The notes beneath the pieces were generated by a model. That model made no database searches. It had not been told where the DNA came from and saw only the letters and a list, made by a program, of their open reading frames with translations. From Megasphaera elsdenii (lineage in GTDB: Bacteria; Bacillota; Negativicutes; Veillonellales; Megasphaeraceae): DNA of 64,000 nt. This document shows positions 44,701 to 53,714 of this stretch, one piece after another; the first letter of the stretch is position 1; each line of letters starts with the position of its first letter. The stretch is taken from contig NZ_JAJBQV010000009.1 in the NCBI RefSeq assembly GCF_020539865.1, positions 1 through 64,000 of the forward strand. The letters run 5' to 3'. Made by a program: the position numbers and the translations under genes.

Positions 44701-44729
44701 TTGACAAATGACACTAATCTGAGTATAAT
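44701..44729 (+). promoter_or_regulatory. rpsU promoter
   Basis: Consensus -35 TTGACA (44701-44706), 17-bp spacer, -10 TATAAT (44724-44729). A strong promoter for rpsU-yqeY. Confidence 0.88.
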
Positions 44730-44785
44730 TTCATTGTGTGCAGTAAAAGCACTCCCTATCATACCTTGGAGGGAGGGATAATAGA

Positions 44786-44965
44786 ATGGCAGAAATCAGA
44801 GTTGGTAAAAACGAAACGTTAGACAGCGCACTTCGCCGCTTCAAACGTTCTTGCCAAAAGGCAGGTGTTCTTTCCGAAGTCCGGAAACGTGAACACTACG
44901 AAAAACCGAGTGTACGGAGAAAGAAAAAATCCGAAGCAGCACGGAAACGGAAGTACAGAGCATAA
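44786..44965 (+). CDS. rpsU: 30S ribosomal protein S21
   Basis: 59-residue basic protein: [20 protein letters not shown] followed by [20 protein letters not shown] and a Lys/Arg-rich tail ending RKYRA. All features fit S21 (bS21), which helps recognition of the mRNA Shine-Dalgarno region. RBS GGAGGGAGGG lies at 44769-44778. yqeY follows after 26 bp, the usual Firmicutes order. Confidence 0.96.
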   Translation: MAEIRVGKNETLDSALRRFKRSCQKAGVLSEVRKREHYEKPSVRRKKKSEAARKRKYRA

Positions 44966-44991
44966 TCGTCAAATGTAAGAAGGGTGATAGC

Positions 44992-45438
44992 ATGTCTCTT
45001 AAAGAAGAACTGCTTCAGGACATGAAAACGGCTATGAAAGCCAAGGAAGCTGGTAAAACGGCTTTGTCCGTCATCCGCATGGTCCGTTCGTCTATCCGCA
45101 ATACGGAAATCAACGGAAAATGCGAACTCGATGACGCTGGCGTCGGTGCCGTCATTGCCAAAGAAATGAAACAGCGCAAGGAATCGTTGGCTGAGTTTGA
45201 AAAGGCAGGCCGCAGTGACCTCGTCGAAGAAACGAAAGCTGAAATGGCCGTATTGGAAAAGTACATGCCCAAACAGCTCACAGCCGATGAAATCCGCCAG
45301 ATCGTCAACGATGCCGTTGCCGGTCAGAGTGGCCTCAAGATGGGCGACGTCATGAAGCTCGTCATGCCGAAAGTCAAAGGTAAGGCTGACGGCAAGCTTG
45401 TTTCACAGATTGTTCGAGAAATTTTACAAAATAATTAG
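44992..45438 (+). CDS. yqeY: GatB/YqeY domain protein
   Basis: 148 residues of the YqeY family: SLKEELLQDMKTAMKAKEAG, RMVRSSIRNTEIN, YMPKQLTADEIRQIV and GDVMKLVMPKVKGKADGKLV. The domain resembles the C-terminal tRNA-binding part of GatB; the exact function is uncertain. RBS AAGGGTG. Operon with rpsU. Confidence 0.93.
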   Translation: MSLKEELLQDMKTAMKAKEAGKTALSVIRMVRSSIRNTEINGKCELDDAGVGAVIAKEMKQRKESLAEFEKAGRSDLVEETKAEMAVLEKYMPKQLTADEIRQIVNDAVAGQSGLKMGDVMKLVMPKVKGKADGKLVSQIVREILQNN

Positions 45439-45465
45439 TTTTGTTAGATTTTTATAAAAAATCTA

Positions 45466-45494
45466 TTGACAAATAGACTGATTGATTGTATTAT
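45466..45494 (+). promoter_or_regulatory. glnA promoter
   Basis: -35 TTGACA (45466-45471), 17-bp spacer, -10 TATTAT (45489-45494). Confidence 0.75.
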
Positions 45495-45541
45495 TTTAGC
45501 ATGATTTGAAAATAAAATAAGTCATGAAACAAGAGTCAAAG

Positions 45542-45581
45542 AAGACTCCGAACCTTAACCACAGGGGCGGAGTCTTTTTTT
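45542..45581 (+). terminator. intrinsic terminator inside the glnA leader (possible attenuator)
   Basis: AAGACTCCG (45542-45550) and CGGAGTCTT (45568-45576) pair perfectly and run into TTTTTT, downstream of the promoter at 45466 and just before the glnA RBS at 45588. Read-through is therefore required for expression from this promoter. Confidence 0.8.
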
Positions 45582-45601
45582 CACCCAAAGGAGGAGTCAT
45601 G

Positions 45602-47503
45602 ATGGCTAAAGATGATTTAGTATATGTAATCCCTGCAGGTCAATATGGTAAAGAAGGTGTGCTGGCTTTACTCGAACAGCACCCAGAAATTAAATTCGTA
45701 TCTCTCGTAGGTATCGATCTCGCCGGTAACGATACGGACGAAAAGATTCCTATTAGTGTATTCTTTGATGAATATGATAAATTCTTCAATGCTACGGCTT
45801 TCCAGACCGATGGTTCTTCCGTCGTCCTGCCGGGCATTGCTACCTTATCCAATGCCCGTGTTGACATCAAAGCCGACCCGAGCGTCAACTGGTTCATCGA
45901 CTACAATGACGGCAATATCGATCCGGAAACGGGCAAGCCTGTCGGCACGCTCCGTATTCCGAGCTTCCTCCGCCATGCTACGGGCTTTATCGATTCTCGT
46001 TCCATCCTTCGCAATACCTGCGATTACGTAGGCGACCAGATCTTGGCTCTTGTTAAAAAATACGGCATTCAAGGCACGTCCATCAACCCGGACGATATCG
46101 AAAAGATCGTCTTCACGACGGCTACAGAATTGGAATTCTGGGTCAAGACGCCGAGCCAGGATGTCGCTACTCGTCTCCTTTCGGCATCCCAGAAGATGCA
46201 GGAACAGTATTGGCAGCGTACACACGGCGTCGTCCGCACGGCACTTGAACAGACCGTTGAACGCTTGGAAAAATACGGCTTTGCTCCGGAAATGGGCCAT
46301 AAAGAAGTCGGCGGCGTTAAAGCACAGATCGATGATTCCGGTAAATTGACCTTCGTCCTGGAACAGCTCGAAGTCGACTGGAAATATACGAGCGACCCTG
46401 TACAGACAGCAGATAACGAAATCGCTGCCCGTATCATCGTCCGCGAAGTCTTCCGTGAAAACGGCCTCGAAGTTACTTTCCAGGCTAAACCGATCCACGG
46501 TGTTGCCGGTTCTGGCGAACATACCCATTTTGGTATCGGTGCCATCATGAAGAACGGTAAATTCGTCAACCTCTTCAACCCGGACGACATGAAGAGCGAA
46601 TTCCTTTCGGCTCTTGGTTATGGCGCTATCATGGGTATCCTCAAACACTACGAAGTCATCAACCCCTTCGTATCGTCGACGACGGACTCCTTGAACCGTT
46701 TGAAACCGGGGTTTGAAGCTCCTGTTTGCATCGTAACGGCTCTCGGCGGGGAAACACCGGACGTTCCGACTCGTAACCGTTCCGTCTTGGTCGGCCTCAT
46801 TCGCGATATTGCCAGCCCGGCAGCTACGCGTTTCGAACTTCGTGCTCCGAACCCGTTCACCAATACGTTCATTGCCATTGCCATGTGCTATCTCGGCGCC
46901 TTGGATGGTATCAAATATGCACTCTCCAGTGGCAAATCGACGGCTGAACTCTTAGCTGAACTCTCTAAGAAACCGGGCGAAGATGCCGATTATCTGGAAA
47001 AAGACCGCGCTTATCGTTCCGAAGTCGACGTCTTCGAAAACTTCAACGACGAAGAACGCAATGCCATGTTCGGCAAAGCTCCGCGCACGGTCTGGGAAAA
47101 CTTCAAAGCCCTCTCGACGTATCCAGAAAAAATGGACGACCTCGCTTGCGATGCTTTCCAGAAACGCATCATGGAATCCTTCAAACTCGGCGCTCTCAGC
47201 CGCTGGGCTCTGGAACTCCAGTACCGCATCATTCCGGAAAACCTTTCAAAAGTCATCGCTGCCGAACAGCTCCATGCTGACGGTGACAGCAATGCTCTCG
47301 AAGTCGAACGCTGGACCAAAATCAATGCTCTCCGTACGGAATTAGGCCGTGACACGGAAAAGAGCCTGTCCATCTTCTCCAAGATCAAACAGGCCCTGGC
47401 TGCTGATGACTACGATACCGCTTCGAACCTCATGGTCGAAATGAGCGATAAAATGGATCAGCTCACTGACATGTATTACGAATATTCCCACAATGCTTTT
47501 TAA
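45602..47503 (+). CDS. glutamine synthetase (long form)
   Basis: ATP-dependent ammonium assimilation. At about 633 residues it is longer than GSI (about 450). Conserved elements are the metal/glutamate sites TATELEFWVK, GVAGSGEHTHFGIGAIMKNG and ATRFELRAPNPFTN, and SLNRLKPGFEAPVCIVTALG. The C-terminal ~170 residues are helical. Two ATGs (45599, 45602) follow AAAGGAGGAG. The frame is open to an ATG at 45524 through the terminator, but that start has no RBS. It fits long GlnA/GlnN-like enzymes of anaerobes; the exact subclass is uncertain. Confidence 0.9.
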   Translation: MAKDDLVYVIPAGQYGKEGVLALLEQHPEIKFVSLVGIDLAGNDTDEKIPISVFFDEYDKFFNATAFQTDGSSVVLPGIATLSNARVDIKADPSVNWFIDYNDGNIDPETGKPVGTLRIPSFLRHATGFIDSRSILRNTCDYVGDQILALVKKYGIQGTSINPDDIEKIVFTTATELEFWVKTPSQDVATRLLSASQKMQEQYWQRTHGVVRTALEQTVERLEKYGFAPEMGHKEVGGVKAQIDDSGKLTFVLEQLEVDWKYTSDPVQTADNEIAARIIVREVFRENGLEVTFQAKPIHGVAGSGEHTHFGIGAIMKNGKFVNLFNPDDMKSEFLSALGYGAIMGILKHYEVINPFVSSTTDSLNRLKPGFEAPVCIVTALGGETPDVPTRNRSVLVGLIRDIASPAATRFELRAPNPFTNTFIAIAMCYLGALDGIKYALSSGKSTAELLAELSKKPGEDADYLEKDRAYRSEVDVFENFNDEERNAMFGKAPRTVWENFKALSTYPEKMDDLACDAFQKRIMESFKLGALSRWALELQYRIIPENLSKVIAAEQLHADGDSNALEVERWTKINALRTELGRDTEKSLSIFSKIKQALAADDYDTASNLMVEMSDKMDQLTDMYYEYSHNAF

Positions 47504-47520
47504 TCGTTTGTAGGTTATGG

Positions 47521-47556
47521 AAAAAAGGCGCTGTCGCTGAAGACAGTGCCTTTTTT
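47521..47556 (+). terminator. glutamine synthetase terminator
   Basis: AAAAAAGGCGCTGTC and GACAGTGCCTTTTTT around GCTGAA. Confidence 0.9.
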
Positions 47557-47573
47557 AGTCCATTTGGACCATC

Positions 47574-47727
47574 GTAGGGGCTCGCACGTGGCGAGCCCGC
47601 CGTGAATCCTATGTACAGCCTGTACCGTCTGTGTGACGATGCAAATCAGGCATGCAGGTACAGGCGACGTTGTTGCATTGCGGGAATCCCACAATCGGAC
47701 GCCCCACGTGGCGCCCCTGCGATGCGG
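47574..47727. repeat. pair of oppositely oriented palindromic repeats, copies D and E
   Basis: Copy D (47574-47610) reads GTAGGGGCTCGCACGTGGCG then AGCCCGCCGTGAATCC. Copy E (47698-47727) reads GGACGCCCCACGTGGCGCCC then CTGCGATGC, the reverse orientation of the same design. The pair with ~90 bp between could be a tiny non-autonomous mobile element. It fills the gap between the glutamine synthetase and outer-membrane genes. Confidence 0.6.
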
Positions 47728-47750
47728 CCTGCGAACTGCGTCCCGCGTTT

Positions 47751-48254
47751 TTAAAAATGGAAGGTCACGCCGGCACCAACACCGTGCTCGTTGTCGCCGT
47801 CTTCAGGCATATAATTGTGGTAATTGATGTTCAATCCCCAGCCGAAGGCGATGTTGTAATTGAGGCCGGCCTGAGTTTCGGCGAAATGCGAGCCTTTGAC
47901 ATAAGTCGCATAGGGCTGGAGACCCAGGATGTGCGGTGCAGCGATGCCGATGCCGCCGTAGAAGGACGTCGAACTCGACTGTTCGTCGATGTTGTTGCGC
48001 CAGCCACCTAGGAGCTGGACTTTCGAGCCGATGACGTTGTATTTGGCATAGATGTCGTTCTGGTTGCCGTATTGGTCGCGGTCGGCTCGTTTGTAGCCAA
48101 TCGTCGTCCGCGGCAGGACTTTGGCTTCGGCGTACTGTTCTTTCGTGCCGACGCCGAGGCTGACACCGGCTTCGGGCAGGACGGATAAGGCAAAGGCCTG
48201 GGGCAGGGTCAAAGCCGTGCAGGTCAGCAGGGCAGTAGTCAATTTCTTTAACAT
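47751..48254 (-). CDS. small outer-membrane beta-barrel protein
   Basis: 167 residues with a signal peptide (MLKKLTTALLTCTALTLPQA, cleavage after AFA). The remainder is alternating beta-strands rich in Gly, Tyr and Asn (YGGIGIAAPHILGLQPYATY, GLNYNIAFGWGLNINYHNYM) and ends in an aromatic residue (GVGAGVTFHF), the usual barrel-assembly signal. This indicates an outer membrane, supporting Negativicutes. It resembles YfaZ-type porin-like proteins; transport specificity unknown. Confidence 0.75.
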   Translation of the reverse strand: MLKKLTTALLTCTALTLPQAFALSVLPEAGVSLGVGTKEQYAEAKVLPRTTIGYKRADRDQYGNQNDIYAKYNVIGSKVQLLGGWRNNIDEQSSSTSFYGGIGIAAPHILGLQPYATYVKGSHFAETQAGLNYNIAFGWGLNINYHNYMPEDGDNEHGVGAGVTFHF

Positions 48255-48281
48255 AACAATCTCTCCTTTCGGGTTGATGGA

Positions 48282-49037
48282 TTATTTCAATTCCAATCCG
48301 ACTGGGCAGTGATCGCTGCCGGTGATGTTGGTATAGATGGACGCTTTGGCCAGGCGGCTGTCCAAGTCTTTCGTAGTCAGGAAGTAGTCGATGCGCCACC
48401 CTGCATTGTTTTGACGGGCTTTGAAACGGTAGCTCCACCACGAATACACGCCGGTCACATCGGGGTAGAAGTAGCGCCACGTATCGGTGAAGCCCGCTGC
48501 CAGCAGGTCGGTCATCTTCTGGCGTTCTTCGTCAGAGAAACCGGCATTCTTGCGATTCGTCTTGGGGTTCTTGAGGTCGATTTCTTCGTGGGCTACATTA
48601 AGGTCGCCGCAGACAATGACCGGCTTTTCTTGGTGCAGCCCCAGCAGGTACTGGCGGAAATCGTCTTCCCATTTCATGCGGTACGGCAGGCGGGCCAGTT
48701 CGCTCTGGGAATTGGGGGTATAGCAGGTCACGAAGTAGTATTCTGGGAATTCCAGGGTGATCAGGCGCCCTTCGTGGTCGTGCTCGTCGATACCCATGCC
48801 GTAGCGGACGGACAGGGGAGACAGGCGGGTGAAAATCGCCGTGCCGCTGTAGCCTTTGCGGTCGGCGTAGTTCCAGTATTGTTCATAGCCCGGCAGGTCC
48901 AGGTCAATCTGGCCGGCTTGGAGCTTCGTTTCCTGCAGGCAGAAGACGTCGGCGTCGAGGGCCTGGAAGATATCCAAGAAGCCTTTCTTCATAACAGCCC
49001 GCAGGCCGTTGACGTTCCAGGAAATAAATTTTGTCAT
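48282..49037 (-). CDS. xth: exodeoxyribonuclease III
   Basis: AP endonuclease and 3'-5' exonuclease of base-excision repair, 251 residues. FISWNVNGLRAVMKKGF, CLQETKLQ (metal-binding Glu), GYSGTAIFTR, CGDLNVAHEEIDLKNPK, SWWSYRFKARQNNAGWRIDY and the terminal GSDHCPVGLEL define the ExoIII/ExoA family. Start at 49037 with AAAGGTGATTTGC; the open frame upstream is not homologous. Confidence 0.96.
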   Translation of the reverse strand: MTKFISWNVNGLRAVMKKGFLDIFQALDADVFCLQETKLQAGQIDLDLPGYEQYWNYADRKGYSGTAIFTRLSPLSVRYGMGIDEHDHEGRLITLEFPEYYFVTCYTPNSQSELARLPYRMKWEDDFRQYLLGLHQEKPVIVCGDLNVAHEEIDLKNPKTNRKNAGFSDEERQKMTDLLAAGFTDTWRYFYPDVTGVYSWWSYRFKARQNNAGWRIDYFLTTKDLDSRLAKASIYTNITGSDHCPVGLELK

Positions 49038-49214
49038 GCAAATCACCTTTCTTCCTCCTATAGCTAGGATATTGATACATTTTTTGTTATAATGAATGTA
49101 AGCTATAACAATGATGACGTACAGCCATGAAATAGCGCGTATGGAATCATGCATACTCGTCCTTATTGTATAAAATCGCTGTACGATTGTCAAAACAATG
49201 AAGCAGGTGATAGT

Positions 49215-50852
49215 ATGGCAGTACATGAATTGGCAGGTACCAAAGTAAGAAAAGAAGATTACATTGATTTGAACGCCATCGCTGCGGCATATCATTCGAC
49301 GCATCCCGATGTGACGGATCCTCATCAGCAGGTCCGCTTCGGTACATCAGGCCATCGCGGCCAGGCCGGTAACGGCAGCTTTACTCAGGACCACGTAGCG
49401 GCCATTACCCAGGCCGTCTGCAATTTCCGCAAACAGTTTGGCGCGGAAGGGCCGCTGTTCGTCGGGGAAGATACTCATTATTTATCGAAACTGGCTTATG
49501 AAACGGTCTTGTCCGTCTTGGCAGCCAATGGCGTCACGGCTTACGTCGATAGCGTTGGCGATTTCGTACCGACGCCGTCTGTCTCGCGGGCTATCTTGCG
49601 CTATAACAGCCATCGTGAAGGACGCCTGGCTGACGGCCTAATCATCACGCCGTCCCACAATCCTCCGGAACACGGTGGCATCAAGTACAACCCCATCACT
49701 GGCGGCCCGGCAGGTTCGGATATTACGAAGGCTATCGAAAAGGAAGCCAACCGCCTCTTGGCAGATCATAACCGGGACGTCAAGATAATGGCCTATGACC
49801 AAGCCAAAGATAGTGCTTTCGTCGTCCCTTACGATTACAAGGGCCTTTACGTAGCAGAATTGGATTCCATCATCGACCTGGACGCCATCCGCGACGCCAA
49901 GCTGCGCATCCTGGTCAATGCCTTGGGCGGATCGGGCATGAATTACTGGCACCAGATTTCCGACGTGTATCATCTCAGCCTGGATTTTGTCAACGATACG
50001 TATGATCCGCAGTTCACTTTCATGAATTACGACCACGACGGCAAAGTCCGCATGGATTGCTCATCGGCCTATGTCATGTCGGCTGTCACCGGTCAGGCTG
50101 CCGATTACAACCTCATTCTGGCCAATGACCCGGACTACGACCGCTTCGGCATCGTCTCCGGCGCGGAAGGCATGATTTCGGCCAACGCCTTCTTGACCGT
50201 CGCCGCTCATTACCTTATGACGCATCGAAATTTTGAAGGCCTGGGCATCGCCAAGACCGTCGTCACGACGGATATGCTGGCCCGGGCAGCCAAGCTCCTC
50301 GATATCCCCCTCTATGAAGTGCCTGTGGGCTTCAAATATTTCGGTCCCCTCTATACGGAGGGCAAAATCGCCTTTTCTGGCGAAGAAAGTGCCGGCGGTT
50401 CCTTCATCGCCAAAGACCGCAGCGTCTGGACGACCGATAAGGACGGCATGATCATGTGCCTCTTGGCTGCGGAAATCCGCGCCGTTACGGGCAAGTCGCC
50501 CATCGAATATTATAATGACCTTTGCGAAAAACTGGGCCGGCCCTATACCATGCGCAGCGATGCGCCAGCCACGCTGGAAGAAAAAGATAAGATCAGCGCC
50601 CTTACGGAAGACGACGTCACAGAAAAGACCTTGTGCGGCAGCCCCATTACGGCAGTTCTCTCTAAGTCCCCGTACGGTGGTTTCGCCATTGGCGGCGTTA
50701 AGATCACGACGGACGACGGTTGGGTCGCAGCCCGCCCGTCCGGCACGGAAGATTTGTACAAATTATACGCCGAAAGCTTCGTCTCGCCGGACCAGGCAGG
50801 CAAGCTCCTGGAAGAAGGACAGGTCCTTATCAGCAAGGCCTTGAATAAATAA
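49215..50852 (+). CDS. pgm: phosphoglucomutase
   Basis: Interconverts glucose 1- and 6-phosphate, linking glycolysis to GlgC and GalU. 545 residues: VRFGTSGHRGQAGNGSFTQD near the N-terminus, active serine in IITPSHNPPEHGGIKYNP (~147), metal loop NDPDYDRFG and the sugar loop FSGEESAGGSFI. Length and order match the E. coli Pgm type rather than phosphoglucosamine mutase. ATG 49215 follows AGGTGATAGT. Confidence 0.95.
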   Translation: MAVHELAGTKVRKEDYIDLNAIAAAYHSTHPDVTDPHQQVRFGTSGHRGQAGNGSFTQDHVAAITQAVCNFRKQFGAEGPLFVGEDTHYLSKLAYETVLSVLAANGVTAYVDSVGDFVPTPSVSRAILRYNSHREGRLADGLIITPSHNPPEHGGIKYNPITGGPAGSDITKAIEKEANRLLADHNRDVKIMAYDQAKDSAFVVPYDYKGLYVAELDSIIDLDAIRDAKLRILVNALGGSGMNYWHQISDVYHLSLDFVNDTYDPQFTFMNYDHDGKVRMDCSSAYVMSAVTGQAADYNLILANDPDYDRFGIVSGAEGMISANAFLTVAAHYLMTHRNFEGLGIAKTVVTTDMLARAAKLLDIPLYEVPVGFKYFGPLYTEGKIAFSGEESAGGSFIAKDRSVWTTDKDGMIMCLLAAEIRAVTGKSPIEYYNDLCEKLGRPYTMRSDAPATLEEKDKISALTEDDVTEKTLCGSPITAVLSKSPYGGFAIGGVKITTDDGWVAARPSGTEDLYKLYAESFVSPDQAGKLLEEGQVLISKALNK

Positions 50853-50968
50853 TATATTGCATTTTGTCAGCAATTCTGTCATTTCGTATGCAGACAGTAG
50901 AATTCAGTACGCTACCTGTGCTATAATAGGGGAGCATGGAATTTAATAACAAAAAGGAGTGGACAGCT

Positions 50969-51241
50969 GTGAAAGTTGTAATCACCGTAGTTGGCGTGGA
51001 CCGTACCGGTATCATCGCCGCCGTCAGCCAGATTATGGCAGAACATAAAGTCAATATTCTTACGATCAATCAGGTCATTTTAGATGGCATTTTCAACATG
51101 GCCATGATCGTCGATATGGAAAATTCAGACATCCCCTTAGATACCTTGCAGGATTTGCTCAAACAGAAAGGTGACGCCTTGGGTGTTGAAATCCGGGCGC
51201 AGAACCAGGCTATTTTTGACGCAATGCATCGTGTAGGCTAA
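50969..51241 (+). CDS. ACT domain protein (UPF0237)
   Basis: 90 residues, a single ACT domain: [40 protein letters not shown]. Small ACT proteins usually sense amino acids. GTG start behind AAAAAGGAGTG. It is followed 11 bp later by the UPF0210 gene, a pairing seen across Firmicutes, suggesting it regulates that protein (inference). Confidence 0.9.
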   Translation: MKVVITVVGVDRTGIIAAVSQIMAEHKVNILTINQVILDGIFNMAMIVDMENSDIPLDTLQDLLKQKGDALGVEIRAQNQAIFDAMHRVG

Positions 51242-51252
51242 GGAGATATGAT

Positions 51253-52611
51253 ATGCTGACAATCCAAGACGTACTTGAAACGAATCAGATGATTCAGAAG
51301 AACAACCTTGACGTCCGTACGATTACCATGGGCATCAGCCTCCTCGACTGTTGCGCCAGCGACGGCAAGACGTTGTGCAACAATATTTACGATAAGATTA
51401 CCAAATACGGTGAACACTTAGTTGAAACGGGGGAAGCTATCTCCCGTGAATACGGCGTGCCCATCATCAATAAGCGCGTTTCCGTAACGCCTATCAGCCT
51501 CGTCGCCGGGGCCAGCGACCTGACGAGTTACGTCGACGTCGCCCGGACCCTCGATAAAGCGGCCAAGGAAATCGGCATCAACTTCATCGGCGGTTTCTCG
51601 GCCCTTGTCGAACGGGGCATGAGCAAAGGCGACCGCATCCTCATCGACTCCATCGCCGAAAGCCTGGCTGTGACCGACCTCGTCTGCAGTTCCGTTGCCG
51701 TCGGCTCGACGAAGGCCGGCATCAACATGGATGCTGTCGCTGAAATGGGCCGCGTCTTCAAGGACTTGGCCGAACGGACGAAAGACCAGGATGCCTTAGG
51801 CTGTGCTAAACTCGTCGTCTTCTCCAATGCTGTCGAAGACAACCCCTTCATGGCCGGTGCTTTCCACGGTGTCACCAATGGAGACTCGTGCATCAGCGTT
51901 GGCGTCAGCGGCCCAGGCGTCGTCAAAGTCGCTCTGGAACAGGTCAAAGGCCAGCCTTTTGACGTCGTCGCCGAAACTATCAAGAAGACGGCTTTCAAGA
52001 TTACCCGCGTCGGCCAGCTCGTCGCCATGGAAGCGTCGAAGCGCCTCAACATGCCTTTCGGCATTATCGACTTGTCCCTGGCTCCGACACCAGCTGTTGG
52101 CGACAGCGTCGCTTCGATTCTGGAAGAAATGGGCCTGGAAAGCTGCGGTGCCTGTGGTACGACGGCTGCGCTGGCCTTGCTTAATGACGCCGTCAAGAAA
52201 GGCGGCCTCATGGCTTCGTCCCGTGTCGGCGGTCTGTCTGGCGCTTTCATCCCGGTCAGTGAAGACAAGGGGATGCTCGAAGCCGTCGGCCGTGGCAGCT
52301 TGAGCCTGGAAAAACTGGAAGCCATGACCTGTGTCTGCTCGGTTGGCCTCGACATGATTGCCATCCCTGGCAATACACCGGCATCGACTATTTCGGCCAT
52401 CATCGCTGACGAATCGGCTATCGGCATGATCAATAATAAGACGACAGCCGTCCGCGTCATCCCTGTACCGGGCAAGGACGTAGGCGACAATGTTGAATTC
52501 GGCGGCCTCCTCGGCCATTGCCCGATCATCAACGTCAATAAATACAAGTCGGACGAATTCATTGCCCGCGGCGGCCGTATCCCGGCGCCCATGCGCAGTC
52601 TGACGAACTGA
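51253..52611 (+). CDS. PFL/UPF0210 family protein
   Basis: 452 residues of the UPF0210 (DUF711) family; function unknown. Typical segments: [76 protein letters not shown] and the C-terminal [14 protein letters not shown]. The fold is related to glycyl-radical/PFL-like proteins, but no glycyl-radical motif is evident. Cytosolic; partner of the ACT protein. Confidence 0.9.
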   Translation: MLTIQDVLETNQMIQKNNLDVRTITMGISLLDCCASDGKTLCNNIYDKITKYGEHLVETGEAISREYGVPIINKRVSVTPISLVAGASDLTSYVDVARTLDKAAKEIGINFIGGFSALVERGMSKGDRILIDSIAESLAVTDLVCSSVAVGSTKAGINMDAVAEMGRVFKDLAERTKDQDALGCAKLVVFSNAVEDNPFMAGAFHGVTNGDSCISVGVSGPGVVKVALEQVKGQPFDVVAETIKKTAFKITRVGQLVAMEASKRLNMPFGIIDLSLAPTPAVGDSVASILEEMGLESCGACGTTAALALLNDAVKKGGLMASSRVGGLSGAFIPVSEDKGMLEAVGRGSLSLEKLEAMTCVCSVGLDMIAIPGNTPASTISAIIADESAIGMINNKTTAVRVIPVPGKDVGDNVEFGGLLGHCPIINVNKYKSDEFIARGGRIPAPMRSLTN

Positions 52612-52638
52612 TAGATTAATGGAAAGTAGGCGTGTGTT

Positions 52639-53676
52639 GTGCTCCAATATGTTGTACCCTTTGTAATCGCATTAGTCGTTTCCTATGCCTTGACGCCGAG
52701 CGTCAAGAAATTGGCCATCAAAATCGGCGCCGTGGACCGGCCCAATGCGAGAAAGGTACATACTCATGTCATCCCGCGGCTCGGCGGGTTGGCTATCTAT
52801 ATCGGCTTCATGGCAGCCGTCCTGTTCTGCGTGCCTTTGCAGCATGAACTGGTCGGGATGCTCCTGGGCTGTACGGCTATCGTCGCCGTCGGTATCTGGG
52901 ACGATATCTGCAATATCCCGGCCAAGGTCAAGCTTGTTGGTCAGATCCTGGCCGCCTGCATCCCCGTCGCCTTTGGCATCCAGATCGAATGGCTGACGAA
53001 TCCTTTTGGTGATATCATCGTCTTGCCGGAAATCATTGCCATTCCCGTGACGATTTTCTGGATCATCGGCTTCACCAATACGGTGAACCTTATCGATGGC
53101 CTCGATGGCTTGGCAGCCGGCGTCGCTTTCATCGCATCCATTTCGATGTTCCTCTTGGCTTATAACCTGAACCAGTTCCTGCCGGCTTTGGTCATCGTCT
53201 CCATGGCAGGGGCTGCTTTAGGCTTTTTGCAGTACAATTTTAATCCAGCCAAGATTTTCATGGGCGATACGGGCAGTATGCTCCTCGGCTATACCTTGTC
53301 CGTAGCGGCTGTATTAGGACTGGTCAAGACGGCGGCTACGGTAGCCCTCGTCGTGCCCATCATTGCCCTGGGCCTGCCGATCCTTGATACGACCTTTGCT
53401 ATCATCCGCCGCAAGATGAGCGGTGTTCCTATCTTCCAGCCTGATAAGGGCCATCTGCATCATCGCCTGCTGGCCCTGGGCATGACACAAAAGCAAGCCG
53501 TATTAATAATGTATTTTGTCAGCATGATTCTCGGTATCGTAGCCCTCTTTGTAGCTAATGTCAGCTATAAGACGGGCATCGTGACTGTCCTGGTCGTTCT
53601 TGCCGTCATCATTTATTCGGCAAAACGCATTGGTATATTGCGCAAATCAACGACCGATTCTACCCACAAGCAGTAG
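52639..53676 (+). CDS. wecA: undecaprenyl-phosphate GlcNAc-1-phosphate transferase
   Basis: Polytopic MraY/WecA/TagO enzyme that starts lipid-linked envelope polysaccharides. 345 residues, about ten membrane segments. Catalytic and cofactor sites: DRPNARKVHTHVIPRLGGLA, VGIWDD, FTNTVNLIDGLDGLAAG, FMGDTGSMLLGY and the HIHH-like PDKGHLHHRLLALG. GTG start. Followed by the WecB epimerase, so the product probably carries GlcNAc then ManNAc. Confidence 0.92.
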   Translation: MLQYVVPFVIALVVSYALTPSVKKLAIKIGAVDRPNARKVHTHVIPRLGGLAIYIGFMAAVLFCVPLQHELVGMLLGCTAIVAVGIWDDICNIPAKVKLVGQILAACIPVAFGIQIEWLTNPFGDIIVLPEIIAIPVTIFWIIGFTNTVNLIDGLDGLAAGVAFIASISMFLLAYNLNQFLPALVIVSMAGAALGFLQYNFNPAKIFMGDTGSMLLGYTLSVAAVLGLVKTAATVALVVPIIALGLPILDTTFAIIRRKMSGVPIFQPDKGHLHHRLLALGMTQKQAVLIMYFVSMILGIVALFVANVSYKTGIVTVLVVLAVIIYSAKRIGILRKSTTDSTHKQ

Positions 53677-53695
53677 TGGGTAGAATCGGTTTCTT
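53654..53695 (+). terminator. terminator overlapping the wecA 3' end
   Basis: CCGATTCTACCCAC and GTGGGTAGAATCGG form a perfect 14-bp stem around AAGCAGTA, then TTTCTT. The wecA stop lies inside the hairpin. The imperfect T-run may allow read-through into wecB. Confidence 0.7.
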
Positions 53696-53714
53696 ATAAG
53701 GAGGTTTTTTGATT

